Part shown: piece by piece, positions 34,601 through 46,669 of the stretch
Position numbering within the stretch: position 1 is the stretch's first letter
Layout: each line of letters starts with the position of its first letter
NCBI GenBank assembly: GCA_930367215.1
Contig: OV884060.1
Span: forward strand, 104,618,151 to 104,682,150
DNA length: 64,000 bases
Direction of reading: 5' to 3'
From: Pollenia angustigena
Lineage: Eukaryota > Arthropoda > Insecta > Diptera > Polleniidae
Translations under genes and position numbers: made by a program
Notes under the pieces: model-generated
Told to the model about the DNA's origin: nothing
What the model saw: the letters and a program-made list of their open reading frames with translations, nothing else
The model's database searches: none

Positions 34601-34954
34601 CGGTGGGTCCAACCTCTCGTATGGCATATACACCGAGGCCAGTGTAAGCGTGCGCTTCCCTTTGGCCTCTCCATTTATTACGGTCAAGTCACCGCACCTG
34701 AAAGAATGAGATATGAGAAAATTCAATTCATTCCTCGCTAGTATACACGTTCTTACCTTGTCCTCTGTGGACGGGACAAACAGAGTGTATCCCGCAACCC
34801 TTAAACCGCAAACCTTATTTTTATTTATCCAAGGTTCTTGGATAAGGGCTACGTCCGTCCGAGTACTGGAGAGGAAGGTTACAAGTTCGGCTGAGGCTGC
34901 TTCACAATGGTGCAGGTTTATTTGCACCACTAACAGCCTCCTTGATCCTGTCAT
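31634..34954 (-). pseudogene. LOA-like ORF2 (right copy)
   Basis: Same domain order as the left copy. It shares the TAG at 33962-33964, the G-run frameshift in motif B (near 33045), the break near 32590 and the RNase H internal deletion. It keeps Trp where the left copy has TGA (32863-32865), so the YADD segment reads on without a stop through 33015-32584 (MLAGNGILRSFDS to LHIGG). Shared lesions predate the duplication. The left-copy stop came later. Confidence 0.82.
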
Positions 34955-36392
34955 GCTTTGGATACCGAAACCTGACGTTACCTAAACCGAACCTACACAT
35001 CCCCCCAACCTCCTCCAAGAATTCCATGGACTTCCGATCGGCTGCGAAACGGAAGTCCTTGCCGGTATTCTCCTTACACACCAGTGAGGTCGCTAGCCTC
35101 CATTGGTCAGTAAGAAGCCTACCATTTTGGTTGCCCAATACTGCCAGTATAGTTTCCACCTTGCGTACGGGAGGTGGAATCCACACTGTCACTATGGACC
35201 TAATTGGCAAATCGGAGGCTTGTATGACTTCAAACCTTGCCCCCGGGTTAATGTCGCCGCATTTGCCAATTGTGGTTCTTAAGAATTCCAATGAGTTCTT
35301 GTTACCACAGTTGGCAACCTTGACACCTTTAATCCTCCCATCCGGATCATTCCGATCTATGACAGCCACCTGCAGATGACCCTCCAGGCTCGTCGATTTC
35401 TTCACTCTTTTATTCGATGAAGAAGGCTGATCATCCCCAGATCTGACCCTCTTAATGGTCTCCTTATTGGAGCCATTAGGAGCTTCAGCCGGAGATGTAC
35501 CAGCCCTCTTCACTGTGCTCGGTGACTTCGGTACGACTGGACTGACCTAATTACGAGAGCCACTAGAGGAATCGGACGGAGGATTACCAGCCTTCTTCTC
35601 CGTGTTCGCTGCCTTAGCCACTTTGCTTCCTTTCTTGGGTATCGCCCCCTTATCCTCCGCAGCTCGTTCCGAAGACATGAGCGCTTTGGTCACCGGGGCA
35701 ACCCCTCCTTTCTCTAAATCTCCACGGCAGGTTGACGACGCCACCGGCCCTGTACTCTTTTGTGTAATTTCCGGGTCGGCGACCTCATCCACCTGTTTTC
35801 TCCAAGGATAGGGCCAACCGAGCACGGTACTGACAGGGCCGTAAATTCTTTCGAATTTAGCGACGCTTTGTCGGTGCCTTCTCAGAAGGTGCCTATCCCT
35901 CGCGGAGAACGTTGAAGGATCTCTCTTCGCCATCTTATCCAGATATGCAAGAGAACTCCTTGTTCCGTTCTGCGCCTTCTCCTCCTTCGTTCGGCTGGAG
36001 TTCTTAATATCTCGTGGAGGGGCGCTTGGCCCGTCCTCCACGGCGGTCTGCCGAACAAATTGTTGACAATCTTCTCCCGAGTGCCCCCTCTGATGTCCCC
36101 CGGCCTCACAGATGAGAGTGGCAGGCTCTGCAGTCTGACTGTGAGCTGATATATCAATATCAAGCTCCGTGTCAGAGAGCAGAGTCAACCCCTCTAACCC
36201 CTGAGTAGCCCCGGGTTCACCACAGGAGTCACCCGATTCTACCAGAAGACTATCCACATATAGGTCGGTCAGTACCTGTCTCTCCTGCTCAATTATGTTC
36301 TCATGAACAGTCAAGAGGGTATTCTCCGACTCAGAGACCGTGACGTCCGACTGACCCTGGTCAATCTCGTCCGTCGTGTCCTCATTTTCCAT
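34902..36392 (-). pseudogene. LOA-like ORF1 with DUF4780-type domain (right copy)
   Basis: Counterpart of 7528-9018 with the same in-frame stop (35547-35549). It differs by single substitutions (for example ENTLL for DSTLL near the N-terminus, and IKRV for IERV). The C-terminal domain with TVWIPPP and GLGNVRFRYPKHD is intact. Confidence 0.72.
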
Positions 36393-37080
36393 TATACTTT
36401 TATTGCGTGTTATGGTTTTTTGTTTTTCGTTTTTTTAAAAGGGTTTCATGTTCCCACGAGTAGGCTCATTCAGACGGACCGTACCACGCAGTGACGGCGT
36501 GCGTGGACTGGGCAACTAACATACAACAGCGCTTTGCCCTGACGCTGAGGGGAGCTGTTAACGACTAGTTTCTTTACGCACTAACTAGCAACACAGGACC
36601 TCGGCACTGCTACCAACCACGTTGTCCTTAAAAGTGCATATTTCGCACCCCAACCACTGGTAAAGCCCCCACCTTTCAAGGAGCGAATCCACGGGTTGGC
36701 ACGCTATGCTATATGTACTGATAATGGACCGGAAGTGTGCAATTCACCACCGCCTCATTATCTTGACAAGATGAGTAACCTTTAGTTGCACACCCCTTCA
36801 GTGTTCTCGACCTCCCGCGAAGACGTATTCATCACATACATCATCCCAAGAGATCAGAACCGTAGAGTGCACTTAAGCCCTCGCATCTCGACAAGATTGT
36901 TACCCAGGCGAGTTCAAAGTTTAATCAATATTATTATTATCGAAGACCAAAATATAAAATTGCAGGTCTTTATTTTCTCCCCAATTTCACAGTGCAACAA
37001 AATTCGGGTTATCGCCGCGGCCGCACGCCGGCCGCCCCAATACTTGCAATGCAACTTGACTACTGCCAAAAGGGTTTGAA

Positions 37081-37657
37081 AAGTAAGCTCGGGTTTTCGA
37101 AATTTCGGCCATTGAAGTTTTTGAATTTTTTGAAAAGGCGTTTGGAATAAATAAGTAAAAAATATACTAAATGCTATAAATTAAAGCTAAACAATTACTT
37201 CAGATGTCTTAAAACAGTGAACCAGCGAGTTTTATTACAGAAAATACAAAGAGATAGTTTCGAAAATGTCTGGTGAGTGGAACGAACCAGTTTTGTTACG
37301 AAAAGCACACTTCAAAACATAGAAAATGACATGCTTCGATACAATCTATATCTATATATATTCTTTAGAAGTGCTAAAAGGTTTGACAAAATCAATTTTT
37401 TTTTTTGACAACTTCAAATGAATTGTAGAGGTTTATTTTATTTGGACATAATAATTTTACAAATTTCAAATTGGCCTCAGCGCCAAGAAGGCATTATTGA
37501 AGCAAGTTGGCAAAATAGTTTTAAAGTAATAAAATATAAGGTAAAAAGTAACTTATAGAATATATTACAAATATATTTTCATAAAGCAAGAATTATATTT
37601 CAACAAAAAAAAAAGTTTTTATATAAAAAAATTTATATTAAAAGCGTTTCTATTGTA
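37081..37657. other. AT-rich spacer (right copy)
   Basis: Counterpart of 9711-10287. No gene or recognised repeat. Confidence 0.5.
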
Positions 37658-38047
37658 TTATAAAGGGGTCCCAACTAGAATACCGCAGCATTTATGCAAA
37701 AAGGTCATTGAAAATTTCATTGAGTGCCCCGGTAGACTAGCTGGTAGAGAGCTTGTCTATCAGCGCCGGGGTTGCGGGTTCGATTCCCGCCAAAGACTCT
37801 GGTTTCTTTCCTGCAGACAAGCGTAGAGCTTCGCGGGATTAGCGTAGGGAATTAAAAAAAAAAAAATTTAAAAAAAAAAAAAATTTAAAGATCGCGTGTG
37901 TGCCAGCAAAACCGCGGCGGCCATCTGCACGATATCTTGTTCCATACATAACCTCATTCTGTCTACTTTACGAAATAATAAAGTTTCACGATTCTGTGTT
38001 TTATTTAAAATTGAAAAATTGCGTTCTAGTTGGGACACCCTTTATAA
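37658..38047. mobile_element. MITE-like TIR element with tRNA-like SINE (right copy)
   Basis: Counterpart of 10288-10677, with the same TIRs. The SINE-like unit with its B box lies at 37723-37890; its A-rich tail differs by two T positions. Confidence 0.62.
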
Positions 38048-39143
38048 GTGTTCTTTACAAGAAGACTTAAAAATGGAAATTCGATAAATTGATTTTAAAG
38101 CCATAGGCAAACTATTAAATTTAATTCCGCCAATATAATCAATTCGCTGTTTCTAACATGCATCTAGGAATTCTAAAATTTGTTCTATTCCGTGTATTGA
38201 AATTTATTTGATTTTGCATGAATGGTATAGTATGGTAACCAATATTATAAATACATTTAAACACAAACACTAAAAGTTGATATTCATGCAACCCATAGAT
38301 TGGTAATATTGTTTTGCATATTTCTTTATATAATGAAATAGTTGAATACAACAATGGTAAATTGAATACAATTTTTAACGCTTTGTTTTGCATACATTGC
38401 AGAGATTTAAGTAAATTATTGTTTTTATTGTAAGCATATACAACAGCCAAGTAATTTAAATGAGATTGTATCAAAGAATGATATATCATCAGTTTTGATT
38501 TTTTATCCAATTTATTTTTAAATTTATATAAAATTCCAATCGCTGGAGCAATCTTTCTTTTCACATCACTGATATGCAGATCCCATGACAAGTTGCTTTG
38601 AAGAATAATTCCTAAGTACTTTATTGAATGGGTTTCACACACAATCTTACCATCAACATATATGTTGATAACTTTAATGTATATATACATTAAAGTTATT
38701 ATTTATACTCAAAGAATGTGGTCTAAATCGTATTAGATTGGTTTTAATCCACTTCCTTGCGGCACTCCATATTCAACAGATCCAATAAAACTTTTTGCAT
38801 TTTTTATATTTACATATTGTTTTCTGTTTGTAAAGCAATACCATACCATACCATAATACTTCAACTTTTGTAGCAGTATCTGATGATCTACTAGGTCAAA
38901 AGCCTTAGTAAAGTCAAAAAATATTCCAGCTACTCCAGAAAACCCATCACCAAGACCCTTACAAATATTTTTAACAACGTTAAGAACAGCATCTTCGGTA
39001 CCACATCCTCGTCTAAATCCAAATTGAAAATTATACAATAAATTATTTTCCTCCAAGAACAATAACAGCTTATCATACAAAAGCTTTTCATCAATTGAAG
39101 ATAGAACGGCAATCGGTCGATATTTATCTATAGTATATACATT

Positions 39144-41649
39144 GGACTGGTCGCAATTTTTTTTTTAAATTTAATTGTTTGCGCTGCTTAAAATATGAAC
39201 TTTGGTGTAAGAAATCATGATCTAATTTTTCAGGTCAATCCAACGGTGCCTAGCAGTGCCCTGTGGGGCCCAAAGTTATAAAAAAACATCTTTTCTATCA
39301 GATCTTTATAGTTATACTAGTTGAAAAGCCGAAAATGAAAAATATGGCTTCGTTACGATCTTCCGAAGAGAAAGTACTTCAAGTGTGCCAAATTTCAGCT
39401 TCCTATGTCATCAGATGGCTTCTGAAAGTTGCGGAAAGAATAGGACATACATGCAAACATCCTGACATACTAAGAAATTATATATTGTATAGATAGATTA
39501 ACATATGTTCGCGCAACTCAAAAACGCTTTAGCTTATTGAAAAACTAAAAAAAAAACGAAATTACGCAATAAAATTTACTTTAAGAAAGGTAAAACGTTT
39601 TTCTTATATGCGCAGTCGTTTTAGAAACATAATTTTTTTTCTGGAAAAAAAAAAATAGTGTTTTTATTAAAATTTCGGAATTATTGTTTTTAAAAATTCA
39701 TAAACAAAATTCTAATTTTATGCAGACATATAAAAAACAACATTGCAAACAAAACAAGCTATAAATGATTAAAATCTGTAAACAACTTTTGATTTTATGT
39801 ATTCCCAAAAGATGTGGCGGTTTAATAAAATTCTTAAATTAATTAAAATTTTTCGTCTTTTGTGAATACATAAAATCAAAAGTTGTTAACAGATTTTAAT
39901 CATTCATGGCTTGTTTTGTATGCAATGTTGTTTTTTATATGTCTCCATAAAATTAGAAGCATAGCTGCATTTTTCATGAATTTTTAAAAACAAAAATTCC
40001 GAAATTTTAATAAAAAAATTATTTTTTTTTCCAGAAAAAAAATTATGTTTCTACACGCAGAGAAAAAATATGGTTGGGCATGGTTACGTCAACAACACTA
40101 TGTTTAATGTAACAATATATTGTTGTCGTACACAAATAATTGTTATTTTTATTTAATATCAACAATATTATAGTTACTGTAAACATATCAATGTTTATCG
40201 CAATTATAAATTTGAGTATTGTTGACCGAAAAATAATTATTTTTCTAACAACTTTATTATGATAACTTTCTAAACATATTATATTTCTCACAACCATATC
40301 ATGATGTTTACTAGCCATAACATGATAACTTTCTATACATTTATCATATTATGTTAAAGATGCAATCAAACTATTTTTACTCTAATCATATTATATTAGC
40401 GCCATTTGTAAAATAATTTTGAAGCAGTTTTGTCGTTTTTTATTTGTGAGCGGTTAAACAATTAAAAGATAAAATTCCATAAAAAAAATAAGTTTAAAGA
40501 AATTAAAAAATTAAAATATTAGCGGAGTTCATTCAAGTATTAGTGATGTAATAGTGCAAATGCCAAATATCATAGTTTTTTTGTAAAATCCAACAACAAA
40601 ACACACAGAGATTTCGTTATATTTTATAAAAGTGCTACGATATTTCATCAACATCTTAAAATCGAAAAAATGGACACACGCGGTAGCCCATGAAAACCAC
40701 AGATTTTTCATTTGCTCTTTTGCAAGCCTTATAATTGAACTCCGCTATTTGATTAACATTAAGAAAAATTGTAAAAAGCCACAAAATAAAAAATCGATTC
40801 AAAAATATTTTAATTTATTTTGTATTTTTATGACAGCTATGAAAGGTGCTGTATCATAATATGATTGTTTCTAAATTTATTATGATTAACATGATGATAA
40901 TATGATTACTTCTTAGCTTATTATGATTAACATGACAATAATATGATTAATTTCTTAGCTTATTATGATTAACATGACAATAATATGATTACTTCTTAAC
41001 TTTGTATGATTAACAGAATAATAATATGATTAAGGGAAAAATATTATGATGACATATTACGAGTATATTTAGTCATAATATGATTCAATAATAATCTTAA
41101 TATGGTGACTACAATCATAATTCTTATCATAATATGTTGCTCTTAGAATATGTTTACCACAACCATGTTTTTTCTTTGCGTGTAAAACGACTGCGCATAT
41201 AAGAAAAACGTTTTACCTTTCTTAAAGTAAATTTTATTGCGGAATTTCGGTTTTTTTTTAGTTTTTCAATAAACTAAAGCGTTTTTGAGTTACGCGAACA
41301 TATGTTGTGCAACCTCCTTAATTTTCGAAATAACGGTATATCTCGAAAACCAAAGCCAACATAAAGAATAAGTTTTAACTTTCTTAAATTAAATTTTATT
41401 GCGGAATTTCGGTTTTTTTAGTTTTTCAGTAAGCTAAAGCGTTTTTGAGTTGCGCGAACATATGTTCTGATAGAAAAGATGTTTTTTTTATAATATGGGG
41501 AACTTTGGGCCCCACCCGGGATGGCTAGGCAATGTCGGATTGACCTGAAAAATTAGATCATGATTTCTTACACCAAACCTCATATTTTAAGCAGCGCAAA
41601 CAATTAAATTAAAAAAAAAAAAAATCCCATACAAGATGCGACCAGTCTA
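39144..41649. mobile_element. Foldback-like element (right copy) with nested insertion
   Basis: Same termini and same 9-bp flanking repeat ATATACATT (39135-39143 and 41650-41658) as at 11774-13146. It is longer only because of the 1,129-bp element (plus TA) at 40054-41182 in its right arm. Confidence 0.82.
40054..41182. mobile_element. 1,129-bp TA-inserted non-autonomous element, present only in the right copy
   Basis: Termini CACGCAGAGAAAAAATATGG and (reverse complement of the right end) CACGCAAAGAAAAAACATGG form TIRs of at least 23 bp. TA is duplicated on each side (40052-40053 and 41183-41184). The left copy of the block shows the empty site, with a single TA near 12680. Subterminal regions hold repeated units of ATAATATGATTA and TTATGATTAACATGA (40855-41040) and CAACAATATT-type units at the left. 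The three ORFs over it show no transposase motifs. TA duplication suggests a Tc1/mariner-type MITE. Confidence 0.88.
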
Positions 41650-42310
41650 ATATACATTTATTTCTTTTGGGGTGGTACTAATTTGTGCACTTTTAAAATT
41701 AGGATAAGTTGAATTTATAATAATTTTATTAAAAATACCACATAAGATTGGACCAATTTCTCCCCGACATTCCCTGACAAATTTCGGTGAAATATTATCA
41801 TAGCCTGGACTTTTATTGACATCAATACCTACTATAACTTCAATTACGTGATTGTAATTAATGTTTTCAAGGGTAGATCTGTTCGGTGAATGGGAAAGCG
41901 TTCGCAGCAAATTACAATGGTCCCCAGTATAGGTTTCAATTCCTCTTTTGAGGTTCTTTACGGCTGCTAAAAAATAGTTATTAAAACAATAAACCTTAGC
42001 TGGATCACTTGTCATTATCTGCCCTTGAGCATCTTTAAGGTGAATCTCATTATTTTGTTTACGTTATTGTTATCTCAATTTTTAAATTTTTGAAACTCAC
42101 CTACTCATATGTAAAGTAGAGTGGTCCTTATTTTCTGACTTCAAAATTTTTAAAGCTTTTATTTTAAAAATATTAGAACAATTTTTATGCCAAAAAATTT
42201 TGGAGTACTGCGACTCCGACCCTGGTACAAAAACCTCAACTCCGACTGCACAGCCCTGTAAAAAATACTAAATTTCAAGAAATTTTCAAGGATTAACGAA
42301 GTAGTTTTTA

Positions 42311-42502
42311 AGGCCCAAATACATTGATCAAAATACTCATCAAGCATTGTGGTAGTTTTAGTGGAAATGTGTTTGTATGTGTCACACCGACGATGCTGGA
42401 TGGAAAATCAAATGATTTAGATATGACGGCGAATATTACGTCAAGCACACGTACACGATGAATTCGCCGGCTGGACAAGCATTTGACAAGTGTATTTGGG
42501 CC
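42311..42502. mobile_element. PIF/Harbinger-like MITE, 192 bp
   Basis: Ends AGGCCCAAATACATTGATCA and (reverse complement) AGGCCCAAATACACTTGTCA, flanked by TTA on both sides (42308-42310 and 42503-42505). TTA/TAA duplication is typical of PIF/Harbinger. The left copy of the large block retains only the first ~20 bp of this MITE before homology ends. Confidence 0.75.
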
Positions 42503-42505
42503 TTT

Positions 42506-43144
42506 AGAATTTAAAAAGTTTCCCAGCTATAAACAGTAAAACAATGAACTCATTTGACATTCAATTTAAAATTTTATTATTTATTTCTAATTAGAATAAA
42601 ACTACATGCTGTTAACAAATGATTTAAATAATTATTTACTTTTATGCTATATATTTTATATGTTTTAAATTTATATTTGTTTATTTATAGATATTTAAGT
42701 TATTCTATCAGTCATGTTAGAAAATATAAACGAATCATATGGGGCAAATTTAAAACAATCACGCCTATCAAGAATAAGTAAAAAGTATTTTTCCATCGAT
42801 ATTTTGCTTTTCTCCATACATTTTTTTAAGAGAAAAGGGAACAAATTTCGAGGGAAATTTTATTCACGAAAGGGGTAAATGTTTAAATACATACACACTT
42901 ATTTAGAATTATTAAATTAAACATTAGTTCTTAATCCAAATTTTGATATATTTAATTAATTTTTATGAAAAAAGGAATTTTACAACATGAATGTGTATAT
43001 GAATGCTCATACAATTTTTGACAGTTCATTTACGAGGGCGTAAGAATGCACAGTTTGCACAGATTACGGGACTTATAAACGATATCATGAGGACCCTTAT
43101 TATGTGTTTCTATTTTAAAACGAATATGTTATTATTATACATAC
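42506..43144. other. AT-rich sequence with dispersed-repeat relics
   Basis: No gene. About 42790-42880 (TTTTGCTTTTCTCCATACAT, CAAATTTCGAGGGAAATTTT) resembles 57930-58010. About 42960-42990 (AAAGGAATTTTACAACATGAA) recurs at 61355-61378. A short CATA run lies at 43138-43156, just before the R1-like LINE. Confidence 0.45.
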
Positions 43145-45594
43145 ATACATACATACAAAGATGCAAAAGATGCACTGGATGGTGCTAGAGGATATATCTT
43201 TAAGTGATCATCAGTATATCACGTTTAATATATACGAAGGAACAAATAATAATCCGAATGTGGTAGACCTTCCAAGATGGAATGCTAAAAAATGTGATGG
43301 GGGAAAACTGTCTCAATACATTAAAAGTGCTAAAGAGAGAAGTATGCGAAACCAATTCGAACTTGTTGATGTAGTAAATGCAGCTGAGACACTGGTTAAA
43401 ATACTCACTAGAGCCTGCAACGTATCAATGCCTTAAGTACGAAAATATACCCACAAATGTCCCGTTTATTGGTGGAATGATGAGATTCGTGAGCTAAGAG
43501 TGAAATGTCTCGCCGCACGACGAGTGTCTACACGTAATCCCAATAACGAAGCCCTGGCTTTAGAATTCAAGGTATCACGCAAAGCATTGAGAAAAGCCAT
43601 AAAACACAGTAAGAAAAAATCTTGGACTGAACTATGCAAGGAAATAGACTCTGATCCATGGGGAAAGCCGTACAAAATAGCTATGAAGAAACTTGGTCGA
43701 AATAAACCCATACCTGGGATTAAAGAACCAAAATGGGCAACGGAAATAGTGAAAACATTATTTCCTTTCGACGAAGACGGGCTTATAAGTGTACCAAAGC
43801 TTCCGGTTGATAATTTCGTGCCCTTAGACGCAGAAGATATTAAATATGCTGGAAAAAAATTAAGTGTGGGCAGGAGCCCTGGACCAGATGGCATACCCAA
43901 TGAAGTCATAAGGATGATGTGTGAGATATGGCCTGAATACCTAGCTTCAGTATTTAACTCATGCCTTGAAACTGGAATCTTCCCTACTAAATGGAAGCTA
44001 CAAAAATTGGTTCTGTTGCGAAAGCCAAACAAACCATTAAATGAGCCTAGCTCATATAGGCCACTGTACATGTTAGACTCCCTGGGAAAACTCCTGGAAT
44101 GTCTTATCTTAAAACGGCTGGAGGAACAAATTGCTGATCTTGGAGGTCTATCTCCTATGCAACATGGTTTTCGCAAGGGGAAAAGTACTGTTGATGCGAT
44201 AATTGAAGTTTGCAATAAAGGAATGCAAGCGATGACAACAGGAGAATACTGTGCAATAATAACGCTGGATGTGAAAAACGCTTTTAACACAGCAAAATGG
44301 AGCGTGGTATTATAAGCACTCAGCAAAAAGGGAATTGATAATTACCTTTACAACATAGTTGCAGGTTATCTGGATAGGAGATTTCTTTTATACGAGACGG
44401 AAAGTGGTACAAAAAAATACCAAATAACAGCCGGTGTACCTCAGGGATCGGTTATAGGACCATTCCTCTGGAATGTGATGTATGATGGCTTACTGAACTT
44501 GAAGCTGCCGGAAGGAGTGACTCTAATAGGTTACGCAGATGATATAGCTCTTGTTATAAACCAGCGCACTACAGAACTGATTGAGATAGTGGCTAACGAT
44601 TGCTTATGCCGTTGCAGCAGATGGTTGCGGAAAAATGGACTGCAGCTAGCTGTAGCTAAAACAGAGGCAATTCTGGTGACAAATCGAAAATTCGGCTTCA
44701 ATCAAGTGGTGTACTATTTAAACATAATTTATGCTATCTGGGCGTACAATTGGATGACAATCTCGGTTTCAGCCAACATGTGGAACATACGTGATAAGGC
44801 CATGCGAACGGCAACTTCATTGGGGAGGATAATGCCAAACTGTGGCGGCCCAAAGCCGCATATTAGAAAACTGATAAACAGCGTAGTACACTCTCAACTT
44901 CTGTACGCCGCTCCAGCTTTCTCGAATGCGTTAAAACGGAAATACAACATACGTGAACTACAGAGACCACAGAGAACCAGCGCCCTTCGTATCACATCTG
45001 CGTATCGCACGGTGTCTACCAGTGCGGCCTTGGTACTGGCGGGGCTTCTTCCCATAGACCTATTAATACTGGAAAGAGAGAAAATATATATGCAAATTAA
45101 ATGTATAAATCAGGCAAATCATAGTCCATTGGAGCGAGCCAAAAGAATCTCAGAAATAAAGAAAGATGCCAGGGATAATGCAATAAGAAAATGGCAAGAA
45201 CGATGGAATCAAGAAGAGACAGGAAGATGGACGTACAAACTAATCCCACATATTAAAGCATGGGTTGAGAGGCAACATGGAGACATGGGTTATTTTCTAA
45301 CACAGGTGATGACGAATCACGGCTGTTTTAACAAATACCTGCATAGATTTAAATTAAAGGAGATAAGCAGCTGTGAGGCATGCGGATCACCGGACGAAGA
45401 TGCAAGGCATATAGTTTTTGAATGTGAAAGGTGGGTGGAACAGAGAAGAACTTTAACTGGAAAGTTAGGCGTAATCTTGACACCTGAGAACGTGGTGGGC
45501 ATAATGCTGCATTCCGCAAGCTCATGGAAATTGTGTGAAGACTTCATTAATAGGATAATGAAGGAAAGGTGTTCAGCGGTTCCGAACCTTCATT
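43145..45594 (+). pseudogene. R1-like LINE, 5'-truncated, decayed
   Basis: The fragment begins at the end of an endonuclease domain (LSDHQYITFNI). It has WWNDEIRELRVKCLAARR, then a reverse transcriptase with GRSPGPDGIPNEVIRMM, SYRPLYMLDSLGKLLE, MQHGFRKGKSTVDAI, ITLDVKNAFNTAKW (motif A), AGVPQGSVIGPFLWN (motif B) and GYADDIALVI (catalytic), then a C-terminal CEACGSPDEDARHIVFEC zinc knuckle. No RNase H is present, which fits the R1 clade. Breaks: TAA at 43434-43436, TAA at 44313-44315, and a pair of compensating frameshifts around 44715 and 44785 that garble the usual YLGV region. The frame ends at 45594 and is followed by a GC-rich 3' UTR. Confidence 0.78.
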
Positions 45595-45735
45595 AGGAGG
45601 GGAAAGTTGCAAGGATGTAGGAATAATGCTGTTTTTAACTGCCCGCCCTGATGTAATGCTGACGTAGTCCCGGGGTGGTGTTGGTGGAGTTATCGTGGGG
45701 CCACTAGATGATAGCGCGCTATCACTACGTCCAAC
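45595..45735 (+). other. 3' UTR of the R1-like LINE
   Basis: GC-richer non-coding tail between the LINE stop codon and its poly-A tract. No motif recognised beyond that. Confidence 0.6.
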
Positions 45736-45933
45736 AAAAAAAAAAAAAAAAAAAAACATACATACATACATACATACATACATACATACATACATACATA
45801 CATACATACATACATACATACATACATACATACATACATACATACATACATACATACATACATACATACATACATACATACATACATACATACATACATA
45901 CATACATACATACATACATACATACATACATAC
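45736..45933 (+). repeat. Poly-A tail running into a (CATA)n microsatellite
   Basis: An A-tract of 21 (45736-45756) is followed by about 44 units of CATA (45757-45933). It sits directly at the 3' end of the R1-like LINE, so the array probably grew from the retroposed tail. Open frames over it in both strands are artefacts of a 4-bp period. Confidence 0.92.
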
Positions 45934-46235
45934 TTACAATGAAGTTTTATAAAAGAAAAAAAAAATTTAAATGCGAATCGTCTCAACATGGTTGAAAAAG
46001 AACAGAAAGTTACGTTTGAACTCAATTTAATCCACCTAGCTTGTTTTGTATTAACGGTATCGTACTTAAACCAGGGACCGTAATAATTATTTATTTTTTC
46101 ATAAAAGTCAGATGATGACCGTTAAATTTTGCTCTTAATTTTTTTTGAGCAAAAGAAAGAGTTATTTTTTCATTTTAAAATTTTTTGAGCAAAAATAAAA
46201 GTTATTTTCTAAAGAAAAGTACGTGTTATAATAAC
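45934..46235. other. AT-rich spacer, no gene seen
   Basis: Contains two runs of a TTTTTTGAGCAAAA-type unit near 46140-46200. Nothing coding. Confidence 0.4.
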
Positions 46236-46238
46236 TTA

Positions 46239-46596
46239 AGGTAGAAGTACATAACACGCGTTAGTTCGTCGATGTGTGTAGAGTGTTAAAAAACTTTAGC
46301 GCATGAAAAATGGCAAGTTACGCAACGCGCGTTACAAAAGCCATTCTGTCAGCTGTTTTTTTCTGTTTGATTACTTATTTGTATGTACATTGAAAACGGA
46401 TTCGAAGAATTTATTCTATTTATATACATAAGTATATTTTTTAACCTCTTACAAAATAAGTTTTTCTTTCATGATTCACAAATTTGTTAAATTATTCTTT
46501 TTTATTGTCAGCTGATTAGTTTAACACTAGTTTAACTTTTTTTGACAGAAGTCTACAGAGCGCACGCGTTCTAACGCGTGTTATGTACTTCTAGCT
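46239..46596. mobile_element. PIF/Harbinger-like MITE, 358 bp
   Basis: Ends AGGTAGAAGTACATAACACG and (reverse complement) AGCTAGAAGTACATAACACG, with TIRs of about 26 bp running to GCGTTAG. Flanked by TTA on both sides (46236-46238, 46597-46599). Non-coding. Confidence 0.78.
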
Positions 46597-46669
46597 TTAG
46601 TTGACTTTTGATATTTTATGTGTAGATTAATAAATATTTCAACTCAACATGTTATAATATTTAGACCAT

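Larger units (their letters stand above)
31614..37080 (-). mobile_element. LOA-like non-LTR retrotransposon (right copy)
   Basis: Counterpart of 4241-9710: GC-rich 5' region 36393-37080, ORF1, overlapping ORF2, short tail. Its ORF2 reading frame is slightly better preserved than in the left copy. Confidence 0.75.
38070..42070 (-). pseudogene. CR1/Jockey-group reverse transcriptase split by foldback (right copy)
   Basis: The N-terminal part is 42070-41659, the C-terminal part 39134-38070, with the foldback (and its own nested insert) between. A 2-bp difference near 41699 puts the N-terminal frame into TTPKEINVY, the frame that continues across the foldback site into TIDKYRPIAVLSSID. The same YADD-region deletion is present as in the left copy. 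Confidence 0.75.
27417..42332. repeat. Right copy of the large direct duplication
   Basis: Matches 1-13831 throughout. It may extend further left than 27417, because the left copy is cut by the window. Private changes here: deletions of 17 bp (near 28005), 47 bp (near 29611) and 4 bp (near 36447), a longer AT microsatellite, the 1,129-bp insertion at 40054-41182, and a 2-bp change near 41699. The right boundary lies inside a complete MITE (42311-42502). Confidence 0.95.

Noticed and set aside
1..42332. Simple haplotype duplication by the assembler
   Set aside because: Not excluded, but the right flanks of the two copies are unrelated and the breakpoint falls in a MITE terminus, so a plain uncollapsed allele does not explain the layout.
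43466..44326. 286-codon minus-strand ORF
   Set aside because: Antisense to the R1-like reverse transcriptase, whose plus-strand frame carries all the motifs.
45547..46025. Several ORFs of repeated YVCM / HTYI peptides
   Set aside because: They are translations of the (CATA)n microsatellite in different frames.
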